64,000 nucleotides of DNA from Streptomyces xylophagus (GCF_000716435.1 NZ_JNWO01000003.1:434001-498000), one strand, 5' to 3'; shown: positions 7,937 to 17,295, counted from the stretch's first letter. Made by a program: numbers and translations. Notes: generated by a model from the sequence alone, not told the origin.

Positions 7937-9072
7937 GCCGGGCTCCTCACCGCGGGCTCGGATGCCGCTCGATCCGTACTCACCGGCAGCGTGGTCAGTT
8001 CGCGCAGCGCGGCCGAGAGGACGGCGATGCCGCGCAGGTAGTCGTCGGTCAGGATGTGCTCCTCGTCCGAGTGGTCCAGCGCGCTGTCCCCCGGGCCGTA
8101 GGTGGCCATCGGTATGTCCCAGAACTCCGCGAGCGTGTTCATGTCGGAGGTGGCGGTCTTGACCGTCGGACGCGGAACGCCTCCGACTCGCCTGATCCCC
8201 GCGGACAGGGCATGGACCACGGGACTGCGGCGTTCCACGCGCACCGCGGCGACCCCGTTGAGGACATCGACCGTGCCGCCGTGGGCGCGGTTCCTGAGGT
8301 CGGTGACGAATCCGTCCTGGTCGAAGCCGACCGGGGTGCGGACGCTGATCTCGAGTTCGGCGTCCGTCGCGTCGCCCCGCATCGCGACCAGGGTCGCGCC
8401 GGGGGTTCCGAACGAACCGTGGCCCTGGTCCGGGCCGAGCAGTTCGAGGGCGTCGTGCCAGAACGCGGCAGCCGATTCCGTCGCCTTCTCCACGGGGTTG
8501 CTCGGATGGGTGGCGGGACAGGTGACCCGGTAGGAGAGGTCGAGTTTCCCCTTGTACCCGAGGACCACTCCCGACCATCCGCTCGGTTCGCCCACCACCA
8601 GCGCGTCCGGCCGGGCGAGTGTGCGTCCGACGTGTACCGCGCCGCGGGATCGGGGGGTTTCCTCCTCGACCACCCCCACGACCGTCAACCGGCCGGGGAA
8701 GTCGGGGTTCGCCGCGACGGCCTGCACCATGGCCGCGAGCGGGCCCTTGGCGTCCACCGAGCCGCGTCCGTGGATACGGCCGTCCGAACACCGCACCGGC
8801 AACTGGCCGGGGACCGTGTCCATGTGACCGAGGAGCATGATCTTCGGGCCGGGGCGATCAGGCGTCTCGCCGATCACGTTTCCGGCCTCGTCGATCCGGG
8901 TGGCCAGGCCCAGTCCCCGCATGACGACGACGAGATGTTCGGCCAGCCGGCTCTCCTCCCCCGACGGCGAAGGGATCGCCACCATGGCTTCCAGCATGTT
9001 CGTCGCCGAGACCGGGTCCACGCCCGTGAGGGCTCGTCCCAGATCCTCTGGCAGGACGGTCGCGGTGCCCAT
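7933..9072 (-). CDS. lysK: M20 peptidase, LysK-type: releases product from the carrier protein
   Basis: LysK hydrolyses the bond between the C-terminal Glu of LysW and the amino group of the finished amino acid. The 379-aa protein has M20 metal-binding motifs: GHMDTVPG (His83, Asp85), GSVDAKGP (Asp107) and the catalytic EEE at 136-138. It resembles LysK/ArgE/DapE deacylases. Its presence beside LysW, X, Y and Z makes carrier release the best assignment. The ATG overlaps the lysZ stop and the stop overlaps the cysC start. Confidence 0.85.
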   Translation of the reverse strand: MGTATVLPEDLGRALTGVDPVSATNMLEAMVAIPSPSGEESRLAEHLVVVMRGLGLATRIDEAGNVIGETPDRPGPKIMLLGHMDTVPGQLPVRCSDGRIHGRGSVDAKGPLAAMVQAVAANPDFPGRLTVVGVVEEETPRSRGAVHVGRTLARPDALVVGEPSGWSGVVLGYKGKLDLSYRVTCPATHPSNPVEKATESAAAFWHDALELLGPDQGHGSFGTPGATLVAMRGDATDAELEISVRTPVGFDQDGFVTDLRNRAHGGTVDVLNGVAAVRVERRSPVVHALSAGIRRVGGVPRPTVKTATSDMNTLAEFWDIPMATYGPGDSALDHSDEEHILTDDYLRGIAVLSAALRELTTLPVSTDRAASEPAVRSPA

Positions 9073-9947
9073 CAACTGCTCCTGTTCTGCTCGGGGTTCC
9101 GGTCCGGAGCCTGTTCCTGACCGGGCGTCAGCACGATCTGTGTGCCCGCTCCGTGCAGGACGTCGGTGACCGCGTTCTCGTGGCGGCCGTCGGAGACGGT
9201 CACCTGCGGGACCCCGCCCTGGAGGGCTTCGCGCGCGGCGACGAGCTTGAGCGCCATGCCGCCACGGGCGAACTCCCCCGGGGCGGCAGTCCCGGACACC
9301 TCGTACTCGTCCAGCACGCTGTCTTCGTCGTCCGCGTCGGTCAGTACGCCCGGAGCTCCGGTGAGGAGCACCAGCCGGTCCGCGTTCAGGGACGTGGCCA
9401 GCGCCGCCGCGGCGCGGTCCGCGTCCGCGTTGACCGGGAACCCGTGCTCGTCCGCCGCCGGCGGCGAGATCACGGGAACGTATCCCTCGGACAGCAGCGT
9501 GGTGAGAAGTTCGCTGCGGACCTCGCCGATCCGCCCGCTGTGGTCGTCGCGCACGACCACCGTGCGTCCGTCGATCAGTGCGCGATGCGCGGTCTTGCGG
9601 CTCGCCTGCAGCATCCCGGCGTCCATCCCGGTCATGCCGACGGCCGGCACACCTCTGCGCTGCAGTTCGGCCACCAGCCTCGGCTTCACGGCCCCGGCCA
9701 GGGCCAGCGTCACCACCTCCATGGTCGCCTCGTCGGTGTAGCGGGCCGATACGCCGTCGGGCGAGACCATCCGGCGCTGCGGGACGTCCAGGCGTTGCGC
9801 CAGGCTGTCGATGTCGGCGGATCCGCCGTGCACCACGACGACCTGATGGCCGTCCTGGGTCAGGTCCGCGATATCGGCGCAGATCTCGGTCGCGTTGACG
9901 TCGTGGTTGCCGCCGCATTTGACGACGAGTACTTGGTTCGCGTTCAA
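9072..9947 (-). CDS. lysZ: Amino acid kinase, LysZ-type ([LysW]-glutamate/aminoadipate kinase)
   Basis: LysZ phosphorylates the distal carboxylate of the amino acid held on LysW. The 291-aa protein starts VLVVKCGGN (residues 6-14), the glycine-rich phosphate loop of the NAGK/LysZ kinase family. It also has VVVVHGGSADID, a substrate loop, and a nucleotide-site LLTGAPGVLTDADD segment. The Arg/Lys-rich tail after residue 275 is probably disordered. A 49-nt gap separates it from lysY. Whether the substrate is LysW-Glu or LysW-aminoadipate cannot be read directly. The transketolase nearby favours glutamate, by analogy with the vazabitide route. Confidence 0.87.
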   Translation of the reverse strand: MNANQVLVVKCGGNHDVNATEICADIADLTQDGHQVVVVHGGSADIDSLAQRLDVPQRRMVSPDGVSARYTDEATMEVVTLALAGAVKPRLVAELQRRGVPAVGMTGMDAGMLQASRKTAHRALIDGRTVVVRDDHSGRIGEVRSELLTTLLSEGYVPVISPPAADEHGFPVNADADRAAAALATSLNADRLVLLTGAPGVLTDADDEDSVLDEYEVSGTAAPGEFARGGMALKLVAAREALQGGVPQVTVSDGRHENAVTDVLHGAGTQIVLTPGQEQAPDRNPEQNRSS

Positions 9948-9996
9948 CCCGGCCTCCAGTCATGTCAGTTCGTGTTCGGGGATGTTCGGGTGGGCC

Positions 9997-11022
9997 CTAC
10001 ATCGGATGCAGCCCCGGGAACGAGAGTCCGTACGACTCGGGCCACCCCATGCGGACGTTGAGGCACTGCACCGCGTTGCCCGCGCCGCCCTTCACGAGGT
10101 TGTCCAGGGCGGCGATGACGACCAGGCGGTCGGAGCCCTCGTCGGCGGCGTGGCCGATGTCGCAGAAGTTGGAACCGAGCAGGATCTTGGGTTCCGGATA
10201 GCGGTAGACGCCCCGCTTGTGGGCGACCATGCGGATGAACGGCTCGTCCGCGTACGCCTCGCGGTAGGCCGCGCGCACCGCCCGGTGGTCGGCGCCCGGC
10301 GCCAGCTCGGTGTGGCAGACGACTTGGACGCCGCGCACCGCCTCGACCCCGGTCGCGGTCATCCGTACGTCGAGGCCGGTGTGCTGGGCGATCTCGGCCT
10401 CGTGACGGTGGGCCACGGGGGCAAAGACGCGCATGGCGCCGCTGCGTTCGGCGTGCAGGTTGCCCTCGCCGGCCGTCGCTCCGGAGCCGCTGGATCCGGT
10501 ACGCCCGTCCACCAGGACCCGCGAGGCGATCAGTCCGCAGGCGGCCGGCGGACGCAGCGCGAGCAGTCCGGCCGTGGCCATGCAGCCGGGCACACTGATC
10601 AGCCGTGCGGTGCGCAGCTCGTCGCGGTGCAGTTCCGGAATGCCGGGGACGAACGAGTCCAGCAGTTCCGGAGCTTCGTGGGCGACGCCGTAGTAGTGCT
10701 TGTACGCGTCGGCGTCCTTGAGCCTGAAGTCCCCCGAGAGGTCGATCAGGAGTTCCGTACGGCTCGCCCATTGCCGTACCAGGGCCATGGCCGACCGGTG
10801 CGGTGTCGCCAGGAGGACGACATCGCACTCCGGCACCTGCTCGGCGTCGCAGAACGTGAGGTCCGTGGCCGAGCGCAGATTGGGATGGACGCTGTCGACG
10901 CGCTTGCCGGGGAAGCGCGACGACACCGCGGCGGTCACCTCTGTCTCGGGGTGGCCGAGGAGCAGCCTGAGCACTTCGCCGCCGATGTAGCCAGCGGCAC
11001 CGAACACCGCGGTCCTGATCAC
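9997..11022 (-). CDS. lysY: LysY-type [LysW]-acyl phosphate reductase
   Basis: LysY reduces the carrier-bound acyl phosphate to a semialdehyde with NADPH. The 341-aa product starts at GTG 11022, overlapping the lysX stop (GTGA). It has the dinucleotide motif FGAAGYIGGE (7-16) and the catalytic Cys147 in VPGCMATAG, where NAG-phosphate reductases usually have NPGCYPT. GSSGSGATAGEGN and HRHEAEIAQH match the ArgC/LysY substrate region. The aldehyde would be the acceptor for the transketolase encoded upstream. Confidence 0.88.
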   Translation of the reverse strand: MIRTAVFGAAGYIGGEVLRLLLGHPETEVTAAVSSRFPGKRVDSVHPNLRSATDLTFCDAEQVPECDVVLLATPHRSAMALVRQWASRTELLIDLSGDFRLKDADAYKHYYGVAHEAPELLDSFVPGIPELHRDELRTARLISVPGCMATAGLLALRPPAACGLIASRVLVDGRTGSSGSGATAGEGNLHAERSGAMRVFAPVAHRHEAEIAQHTGLDVRMTATGVEAVRGVQVVCHTELAPGADHRAVRAAYREAYADEPFIRMVAHKRGVYRYPEPKILLGSNFCDIGHAADEGSDRLVVIAALDNLVKGGAGNAVQCLNVRMGWPESYGLSFPGLHPM

Positions 11023-11894
11023 TTCCACACCTCCGTGACCAGTCGGTCGGCGATCTCCTCGGCGACGTCGACCCGGCCCTCCAGGGCTTCTTGGAAGCCC
11101 TTGAACTCGACTCCGTGGTTCACTTCCAGGACGTACAGGGCGCCGTCCACGTCCTCGGCCAGGTCCACGCCCGCGATCTCCGCCCCGGTCTGTGCGGCGG
11201 CGGCCACGGCGAGGCCGGCGATGTCGTCGGTGAGGGCGCACGGCTCGGTCCGGCTGCCCCTCGCCACGTTGGTGCGCCATTCGTCGGACATCCGGTAGAC
11301 GGCACCGATCGGCACCCCACCCACGACGATCACCCTGATGTCGCGGCCGGGCTTGTCCACGTAGCGCTGGAGATAGATGATCTGTGCCTGCGGCGAGGGA
11401 ATGGCGTCGCAGTGCTCCAGTACGGTCCGGGTCGCCTCGGCGTCCGGCAGCAGTGCCACCCGCCTGCCCCAGGAACCGACCAGGGGCTTGATGACGACCG
11501 GGTACCCGATCTCCTCGGCCGTCTGCTGGGCGGCCTCGGTCGTCAGGGCGAGGGAAGCGCGCGGCGTGGGGATGCCGGCCCGGTGAAGGGCGAGCGACGT
11601 CCGCCATTTGTCACCGCAAGTCTCGATCGCGGCCGAGGAGTTGACGACGGTGACGCCGCTCGCCTCGAAGGTCAGTGCCGCGTAGAGGGCCTTGGTCGCC
11701 GAGATCTCCCGGTTGAGCACCAGGTCCCAGGCCGGCGGCGGCCCCTCCATGTGGTGTCGTACGGTCCGGGTGTCGATGTGCGTGCACGGGACTCCTCGGC
11801 GCTCCAGGGCCTCCAGGATCCGCTTCTCCTCGAAGCGGATCCTGGAGGCCAACAGGGCGGTCCGGGGTGCCGTGGAAGGCTTTCCCAAGGTCAC
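11019..11894 (-). CDS. lysX: LysX-type ATP-grasp ligase that loads LysW
   Basis: LysX joins the alpha-amino group of an amino acid (Glu or aminoadipate) to the C-terminal Glu of LysW. The 291-aa protein begins at GTG 11894, overlapping the lysW stop (GTGA). ATP-grasp features include GYPVVIKPLVGSWGRRVALL and the metal/substrate end EVNHGVEFKGF. Codons 15-29 form a perfect 19-bp inverted repeat in the mRNA, which could lower LysX yield relative to LysW. Only one such ligase is present in the cluster, so no second amino acid appears to be coupled here. Confidence 0.9.
   Translation of the reverse strand: MTLGKPSTAPRTALLASRIRFEEKRILEALERRGVPCTHIDTRTVRHHMEGPPPAWDLVLNREISATKALYAALTFEASGVTVVNSSAAIETCGDKWRTSLALHRAGIPTPRASLALTTEAAQQTAEEIGYPVVIKPLVGSWGRRVALLPDAEATRTVLEHCDAIPSPQAQIIYLQRYVDKPGRDIRVIVVGGVPIGAVYRMSDEWRTNVARGSRTEPCALTDDIAGLAVAAAAQTGAEIAGVDLAEDVDGALYVLEVNHGVEFKGFQEALEGRVDVAEEIADRLVTEVWK
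11808..11850. repeat. Perfect 19-bp inverted repeat inside the 5' end of lysX
   Basis: The left arm ggcctccaggatccgcttc (11808-11826) and right arm gaagcggatcctggaggcc (11832-11850) are exact reverse complements around a 5-nt loop (tcctc). In the lysX mRNA this makes a very stable GC-rich hairpin covering codons 15-29 (ASRIRFEEKRILEAL). It starts 44 nt after the start codon. A coding palindrome this long is unlikely by chance and may slow translation or stop transcripts after lysW. Confidence 0.9.
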
Positions 11895-12067
11895 TCGCCC
11901 CAGTCCTCTTCGACCTCGGGGGCCAGCGCGAGCAGCAGCGGGGCGGTCGCCACCACTTCCAACTCGCTGCGGCAGCCGGGACATTCGAGCACTTCGCTCA
12001 TCCGGACGGAGTCGTCGATCGTCAGTGCTCCGTCGCATTCGGGGCACGTCTGGGTCGCGGTCGTCAT
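11891..12067 (-). CDS. lysW: Amino-group carrier protein LysW/AmCP
   Basis: LysW is a small acidic carrier whose C-terminal glutamate caps and holds the amino group of pathway intermediates. This 58-aa protein has two zinc-binding CxxC pairs (Cys8/11 and Cys29/32) and ends in EDWGE, the signature needed for loading by LysX. The body is acidic, as expected for recognition by basic patches on the pathway enzymes. It overlaps the transketolase gene upstream and lysX downstream (ATGA, GTGA). Because primary lysine synthesis in Streptomyces uses diaminopimelate, this copy points to secondary metabolism. Confidence 0.96.
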   Translation of the reverse strand: MTTATQTCPECDGALTIDDSVRMSEVLECPGCRSELEVVATAPLLLALAPEVEEDWGE

Positions 12068-13053
12068 GACAGTTCCCTCTCTTTCTCGTCGGTCCATGGG
12101 GTGTGGGGCGCGTCCGTGTCGAGTGCCGCGCAGACCGCGGCAGCCGTTCGGGCGGCGCTGATGCCGTAGTGGTCCAGCAGGTATTCGTGGCCGCCGGCGA
12201 TGTCCGCGAACTTCTCCGGCATGGCGATCCGCACCACGCGGGTCGGCTGCTCCTCGCAGAGGGCCTCGCAGACCGCGCCGCCCAGTCCGCCGCTGCGCCA
12301 GTGCTCCTCCACCGTGACCACGAGGGAGACCTGTGCGGTGGCCGCGAGGAGCGTCTCGGTGTCGAGCGGTCGCAGGGTGTGCATGTTGAGCACGGTCGCG
12401 GAGACTCCGCATTCGGAGAGCAGCTGCGCCGCCTCCACGCAGGCCGCCACGGGATACGGTCCGCAGCCGACCAGCACCACGTCCGTTCCCCGGCGCAGCA
12501 GTTGGGCCCGGCCGATGATCATGGGCTCGTCGGTGTCGATCGCCGGCGTGGCCTTGCGGCCCAGCCGTACGTACAACGGGCCCGGCAGGTCCAGGCTCTG
12601 TTCGACGACGGCTTCGGTGGCGGCGGCGTCGGCCGGTACGACCACGGTCATCGTCGGCAGGGTGCGCATCGCCGACAGATCCGCCAGCGCGTGGTGAGTG
12701 GGGCCCAGGTGCCCGGCGGCCAGGCCGCCGTGCGTCGCCATGATGCGTACCGGCAGAGCCGGGTAGGCGATGTCGAGTTCTACGGCTTCCAGCGCCCGCG
12801 CACTGGCGAAGGCGGCCATGGTGTTGACGAACGGCATCCGCCCGCAGGCCGCGAGCCCGGCCGCCATGCCCATCAGATTGTGTTCGGCGATCCCCAGATT
12901 GACGTACTGGTCGCCGGCGGCGCTGATGTCGTCCGGGCTGAAGAGGCCGGTGTCGGTGTCCAGGCAGATCAGCCGGGGGTCCTGCTGAAGAAGTCGCATC
13001 AGACGGTCGCGGTACGCGTGGCGGGTCGCCGCCGGGGCCGGGATTGTGGTCAA
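12064..13053 (-). CDS. Transketolase, C-terminal (pyrimidine/Tk-C) subunit
   Basis: This 329-aa protein corresponds to the second half of transketolase. GIAEHNLMGMAAGLA contains the catalytic Glu that activates thiamine diphosphate. It is followed by THGGLAAGHLGPTHHALADL and the C-terminal domain with VVVTVEEHWRSGGLGGAV. The N-terminal half is a separate overlapping gene. Split transketolases of this kind extend a carrier-bound semialdehyde by a two-carbon ketol unit in the azinomycin and vazabitide pathways. Its position directly before lysW fits that role. The sugar donor is unknown. Confidence 0.9.
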   Translation of the reverse strand: MTTIPAPAATRHAYRDRLMRLLQQDPRLICLDTDTGLFSPDDISAAGDQYVNLGIAEHNLMGMAAGLAACGRMPFVNTMAAFASARALEAVELDIAYPALPVRIMATHGGLAAGHLGPTHHALADLSAMRTLPTMTVVVPADAAATEAVVEQSLDLPGPLYVRLGRKATPAIDTDEPMIIGRAQLLRRGTDVVLVGCGPYPVAACVEAAQLLSECGVSATVLNMHTLRPLDTETLLAATAQVSLVVTVEEHWRSGGLGGAVCEALCEEQPTRVVRIAMPEKFADIAGGHEYLLDHYGISAARTAAAVCAALDTDAPHTPWTDEKERELS

Positions 13054-13922
13054 CGGACTTCATCCTTCCCTGTGTTGTGGGACACGGGCGCGTCGCGCAG
13101 TACGGCTCTGACCCGGGTGTGTTTGCGTTCGGTGAGGGTGACGTAGTGGCTCGCGACCTGGCCCGCCAGGAACGGAACGCCGTTGCCCTTCACGGTGTGC
13201 GCGATCAGGAGGCTGGGGCGGCCCGGCTCCCACGGGGTGCTGCCCAGGTTCCGGACGAGTTCTCCGACGTCGTGTCCGTCGGCCTCCCGCACGGCCCACC
13301 CGAAGCTCCGCCACCGCTCCGCCAGTGGTTCCATGGCGGCGATTCCGTTGGTGGGGCCGGTCAGTTGGAGGGAGTTGCGGTCGACCACGGCGACCAGGTT
13401 CTCCAGTCCCAGGGAGGCGGCGCCGATGGCGGCCTCCCATACGGAACCCTCCTGGAGTTCGCCGTCCCCCATGAGGACGAAGGCCTTCGAACTCCTGCCG
13501 TCCAGGCGCGCGGCCAGGGCGAAACCGCATCCCAGGGCGAGTCCGTGGCCGAGTGAGCCGGTCGCGGCCTCGACTCCGGGGACTGCCCTCACCGGATGGC
13601 CCATCAGCCTGCTGCCGGGATGGCCGTATTCACGCAGTTCCTCGACGGGCAGGAAGCCGCTCTCCGCGAGGATCGCGTACAGGCCCACCGCGGCATGGCC
13701 CTTGCTGAGCACAAAACGGTCCCGTTCAGGGGCTGTCGGCCGTGCCGGGTCCACGGTCATGACATCGCCGTAGAGCGCGGTCAGTACTTCGGTGGCCGAG
13801 TACGAGCCGCCGAGATGCCCTCCTTCGGGGCCCGCGCACATGTCGGCGACGTGTTCACGCACCCGCGTGGCGGTGGCGCGCAGGGCCGAGAGGCGGGCCG
13901 GGGTCGGGCTCGTGGCGGTCAT
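13050..13922 (-). CDS. Transketolase, N-terminal (TPP-binding) subunit
   Basis: The 290-aa protein holds the thiamine-diphosphate domain: [14 protein letters not shown] near the N-terminus, [27 protein letters not shown] and the metal/diphosphate motif [14 protein letters not shown]. It starts at ATG 13922, overlapping the stop of the aminotransferase gene (ATGA); an upstream in-frame ATG lies inside that gene. With the next gene it forms the alpha2beta2 enzyme. I infer that it elongates the LysW-bound aldehyde, the step that leads to a 5,7-dihydroxy-6-oxo chain in the known carrier-protein pathways. Confidence 0.9.
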   Translation of the reverse strand: MTATSPTPARLSALRATATRVREHVADMCAGPEGGHLGGSYSATEVLTALYGDVMTVDPARPTAPERDRFVLSKGHAAVGLYAILAESGFLPVEELREYGHPGSRLMGHPVRAVPGVEAATGSLGHGLALGCGFALAARLDGRSSKAFVLMGDGELQEGSVWEAAIGAASLGLENLVAVVDRNSLQLTGPTNGIAAMEPLAERWRSFGWAVREADGHDVGELVRNLGSTPWEPGRPSLLIAHTVKGNGVPFLAGQVASHYVTLTERKHTRVRAVLRDAPVSHNTGKDEVR

Positions 13923-15238
13923 GATCGGGCCCCGGCGAGCGTGGCGACCGTGTCGAGGTTCTCCCACACTTTCTCGAAGGCCTCCGCGTAACGATCCAGC
14001 AGCTCACCGCTCGTGGGGCTCAGGTGCCGCTTCTGGAGGGTGAGGGAATCACGGATCACCGCGTGGGCAACCGGATACTCAGCCCGGGAATCCGCCGGTA
14101 CCTGCTCCGGTACGGGCTCTGCCGAGGGCTCGAGAGCCGCCCACGGGTAGTCGCGGCCGAAGCCGAGGTGATCGCGGAACACGGTCTGGTCGGGCAGCGG
14201 CATCAGTTGGTACTGGGACATCGGAACTCCCTCGGCCCGCAGTGCGCGGCGCAGTGCCTTCCGGAAAGCCGTGTCGGTGATCCCGGGCAGTCCGGCCGCG
14301 GCCGGGTCGAACCGGAACCGGAGGATGTGCCATACATGGGTGGTGCCGGGCAGCGGCGTGGGCACGGTGAGGCCGGGCAGTCCTTCCAGGCGGGCAAGGA
14401 AGCGGGTGACGTTCGTCTGCCGGGCCTGCTCGTAGCGGTCGAAGCGGTCGAGCTGCGCGCAGGCGAAGGCCGCCTGCAGGCCGTTCATCTTGTGGTTCCA
14501 GCCGAGTTGGTGGGAGACGTAGTCCCGGTCCCTGCCGCTTTCGATCACCTCGCCGAACTGGCGTCCCCTGCGGGCGGATTCGGCGAGACCGGCATCGCCG
14601 GTCACCAGCAGACCGCCCTCGCCGCAGGTCGGGATGTTCTTGGTGACCTGGAGGCTGAACGCGCCCATGTCGCCGATGCTGCCCACGGGATGCCCCCGAT
14701 AGGTCGCGCCCGGGGCCTGGGCGGCGTCCTCCACCACGGCCAGGCCGTGGCGGCGGGCCACGTCGGTGATCCCGTCCATGTCCGCCGGCGCGCCGTGCAG
14801 ATGGACGGGGATGATCGCGGCCGTCCTCGGTGTGATGCGCCGTTCGACGTCCCTCGGGTCGAGGTTGAAGGTGACCGGATCGATGTCGGCGAAGACCGGT
14901 ACCGCCATGTTGTGCAGCGGAGCCAGGCCCGTCGCGATGAAACTCAGCGCGGGCACGATGACCTCGGTCCCCGGCCCTACGCCCAGCGCGGCCAGGGCGA
15001 GTTGCAGGGCCGCCGTGCCGTTGGTGACGGCCACGCAGTGGGCGTGGCCGAACCGCTCCGCCCACCGGCGCTCCAGCACGGTCACCGGCGTTTCGCCGTT
15101 GGTGTCGGAGACCAGCCGCCCTCCGTCGAGCGCGTCGAGCACGGCCTTGCGGTCCTCGTCCTGGATCACCGGCCACTCGACGGCGCGTCGCGTCCGTGGC
15201 ACGGCGGGGGTTCCGCCGAGGACTGCGAGTTTGCTCAT
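13919..15238 (-). CDS. DegT/DnrJ/EryC1-family PLP aminotransferase
   Basis: The 439-aa protein has the family's PLP features: [10 protein letters not shown] (phosphate binding), EDAAQAPGA and the Schiff-base Lys200 in [15 protein letters not shown]. The start ATG 15238 is chosen because an AAGGAGG site precedes it; the in-frame ATG at 15253 does not have one. Such enzymes aminate ketones on sugars or sugar-like chains. Here the likely substrate is the ketone left by the transketolase, giving the 6-amino group of a diamino-dihydroxyheptanoate on LysW. A 70-nt gap separates it from the upstream BtrH-like gene. Confidence 0.88.
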   Translation of the reverse strand: MSKLAVLGGTPAVPRTRRAVEWPVIQDEDRKAVLDALDGGRLVSDTNGETPVTVLERRWAERFGHAHCVAVTNGTAALQLALAALGVGPGTEVIVPALSFIATGLAPLHNMAVPVFADIDPVTFNLDPRDVERRITPRTAAIIPVHLHGAPADMDGITDVARRHGLAVVEDAAQAPGATYRGHPVGSIGDMGAFSLQVTKNIPTCGEGGLLVTGDAGLAESARRGRQFGEVIESGRDRDYVSHQLGWNHKMNGLQAAFACAQLDRFDRYEQARQTNVTRFLARLEGLPGLTVPTPLPGTTHVWHILRFRFDPAAAGLPGITDTAFRKALRRALRAEGVPMSQYQLMPLPDQTVFRDHLGFGRDYPWAALEPSAEPVPEQVPADSRAEYPVAHAVIRDSLTLQKRHLSPTSGELLDRYAEAFEKVWENLDTVATLAGARS

Positions 15239-15308
15239 GTGGTCCTCCTTCATGGTTCGGTGAGCGCGAGTTTCCGGTGCGGGGTCCGGGAGGCGTCCGG
15301 GAGTTCGG

Positions 15309-16346
15309 TCACAGCTCGCCCACCGCCCGTTCGACGGACGCGAGCGCCTCGGCGTAGCGGCGGCGCAGTACTCCCGCGTGCCACCGCAGGTCGTCCGCGA
15401 CCTCGGCGGGGGCGCCGAATCCGTGTGCTCCGGTCATCCGCAGCGCGGTCCACGCGTGGGCCACGCCTTCCACCGCCCGTCCCGCCTCCGCGAGCCCCGG
15501 GCAGTTCCAGGCGGCCCCGCGGTCCCGGAGCAACTCGCCGTGCAGCGCCGCCTGCGCCTGCATCCCCCAGCCGAACGTGTAGAGGCTCTGCAGCGCACCG
15601 GTCTCTCCGGCCCGTGCCCGGGACACAAGGTCACGGGTGTAGCGGTCGAGTCCGGCCGAGCCGCCCCAGCCGACCGGTGTGTCCGGCTGCTCGAAGCCCG
15701 TCAGATTCGCCCGCAGCCAGCCGGCGAGCCGTTCGCGGGTCAGGTCCGGGTAGGGCGCGTCCACCGTCACCGAGAGGCACCGCTGCTGGATCCGGGATTC
15801 GCTGAAGAACGCGTCCTGCTCGTCCTGCGGATTGACCGATCCCCAGCTACGGAGGAAGTCCTCGACCGGAATGGGCCCTTGGAAGGCGGGCGGCATGGCG
15901 TCGGTCACATGGATCAGGCCCAGCTCGTCGTCCAGCCCGTGGACGACCAGCAGGTGCGCGGCGTGGACATCGCCGAACGCCGGCCGGAAGGGGAGGTGGA
16001 AGTTGTCCACGGCGGCGATGACGAGTCGCTGCTCGGACAGCGCCCGCCGCAGTTCGCGCAGGGGATCGCGCTGGTCCGCGGGGCGCCACCAGGACGAGTT
16101 GAGCGCGTGGTGGGGGGCCAGGGCGCGACCGAGGTCACCGTCGTACCGGCACGGGTAGTAGAACTCCTCCGGCCTGACGTCGTCGGGGATGTACAGGAAT
16201 TCCCAGCCGGCTCCGAGGACGAACAGCGGGTTCTCGCCGTGCTGCGCGAGGACCGTCCCGAACGTCGACTGGAGACAGCTGATCGGATCCCGGTACCACA
16301 ACGGGGGTGCCACGATGGCGGGTCGATGCGCGAGTTCACTGGGCAT
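15309..16346 (-). CDS. BtrH-N-like protein; candidate ring-forming or acyl-transfer subunit
   Basis: The 345-aa protein has an N-terminal region ([23 protein letters not shown]... then GAGWEFLY) that resembles the BtrH N-terminal/DUF4872 family, which is cysteine-protease-like in shape. HLPF then [15 protein letters not shown] supplies the expected His region. BtrH itself transfers an aminoacyl side chain in butirosin synthesis. The helical C-terminal half has no motif I recognise. The gene overlaps the next one upstream by 11 nt, so the two products are probably partners. In this context they are candidates for the AziU3/AziU2 (Vzb10/11) type complex that forms an aziridine by sulfate elimination. 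I could not align them to those proteins. Confidence 0.6.
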   Translation of the reverse strand: MPSELAHRPAIVAPPLWYRDPISCLQSTFGTVLAQHGENPLFVLGAGWEFLYIPDDVRPEEFYYPCRYDGDLGRALAPHHALNSSWWRPADQRDPLRELRRALSEQRLVIAAVDNFHLPFRPAFGDVHAAHLLVVHGLDDELGLIHVTDAMPPAFQGPIPVEDFLRSWGSVNPQDEQDAFFSESRIQQRCLSVTVDAPYPDLTRERLAGWLRANLTGFEQPDTPVGWGGSAGLDRYTRDLVSRARAGETGALQSLYTFGWGMQAQAALHGELLRDRGAAWNCPGLAEAGRAVEGVAHAWTALRMTGAHGFGAPAEVADDLRWHAGVLRRRYAEALASVERAVGEL

Positions 16347-16950
16347 GGCTGTGCTCCGATGCGACGACCGCCGTCTGTTGCAGGGTGGCGGCGAAGATGT
16401 GGAGTGCGACATTGCGCGGCAGGCGAAAGCCCTTGAGATCCGCTCTGCGCGTCACCGGGACCCGCTGGGCCCACAGCAGGGCGCTCACGCCTTGCTGGAC
16501 GTGATGCGGGTAGTGCATCACCGGGGTCTCGAACGCCTTCGTCTCACCGAACCGCGCGGGTGCCGCCCAGAAGTCGGAGACGCGTATCCATTCGGGGTCG
16601 ACGGTGCCGTCCTCGAAGTGCATGGCCATCGTGTCCTCGGTGCGCCGCTCCGCCGCGGCGAGCAGATGCAGCCAGTCGAAGCGCCCGGTCTCCACCGGGA
16701 CGAACTGGCCGGCGCAGCGCACATTGTCATTGCCTCGGCCGACCGGAGGGAACCGGAACGGGACGCCGTCGACCGTGACCGGTGCCCGGCCGGAGGGCAG
16801 GGATTCGGCGGGAAACGAGTTGCCCCAGACGTTGAATGATCCGCGCCCGGTGTCCGAGGCCGGGGATATACCGGTGTTGTTGAAACAGGGCGTCAGGTCG
16901 ACGGGATCGTACGGTGACTCTTCGGTGGGCGGTCCGGGTATCGCAGTCAA
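16336..16950 (-). CDS. Uncharacterised protein, partner of the BtrH-like protein
   Basis: I do not recognise a named family. The frame supports about 204 aa from a TTG at 16950, preceded by AGGAGAGAG; an upstream in-frame ATG at 17004 has weaker support. Visible features are TPCFNNTGIS, GRGSFNVWGNSFPAE, a VPFRFPPVGRGNDNVRCAGQ stretch and a C-terminal RADLKGFRLPRNVALHIFAATL segment. The composition suggests a beta-rich fold without membrane segments. It is the first gene of the leftward operon and overlaps the BtrH-like gene by 11 nt, which favours a heteromeric enzyme. Confidence 0.65.
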   Translation of the reverse strand: MTAIPGPPTEESPYDPVDLTPCFNNTGISPASDTGRGSFNVWGNSFPAESLPSGRAPVTVDGVPFRFPPVGRGNDNVRCAGQFVPVETGRFDWLHLLAAAERRTEDTMAMHFEDGTVDPEWIRVSDFWAAPARFGETKAFETPVMHYPHHVQQGVSALLWAQRVPVTRRADLKGFRLPRNVALHIFAATLQQTAVVASEHSHAQ

Positions 16951-17295
16951 ATTCTCTCTCCTTTCACGTCCTTCACGGTAAGGAATTCCACTGCTACGAT
17001 CCAATCGCGTCGGGGCACCGGGCGTCTTCCTCCCAGGTGATTACTTGACACCTCCAGGTTTCGCTACGGAATCCACCTCCGGACCAACGGACCGTTGACG
17101 ACCGTGTACGTGTACCAGTTACATTCCGGGACGCCGGACGGAGGTTGAGCCGGTAGTTGGGAAAGAAGCCCAGTTCAGGCCGTGAGCACGGTAATTACCC
17201 TGGCTGCGGGAGCGGAGGGAATCCGGTACTCCGTCACGACGGAGCCGGGGGCTCGGATGGTAACGTCAATTTGCCCAGGAAACCGTGGAGGAAAA
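16951..17295. promoter_or_regulatory. Divergent control region between the pathway operon and the sulfotransferase gene
   Basis: No gene is evident in these 345 bases. The stretch is less GC-rich than its flanks. Rightward, TTGACG (17095-17100), an 18-nt spacer and TTACAT (17119-17124) form a possible promoter toward the sulfotransferase. A TTGACA also occurs at 17045-17050 without a clear partner. Leftward promoter elements for the main operon are not obvious. The cluster's LuxR regulator probably acts here. Confidence 0.45.

Noticed and set aside
5050..15238. Primary lysine or arginine biosynthesis operon
   Set aside because: LysW/X/Y/Z/K could suggest lysine synthesis, but transketolase, a DegT enzyme and sulfation genes have no role there. 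Streptomyces also makes lysine through diaminopimelate.
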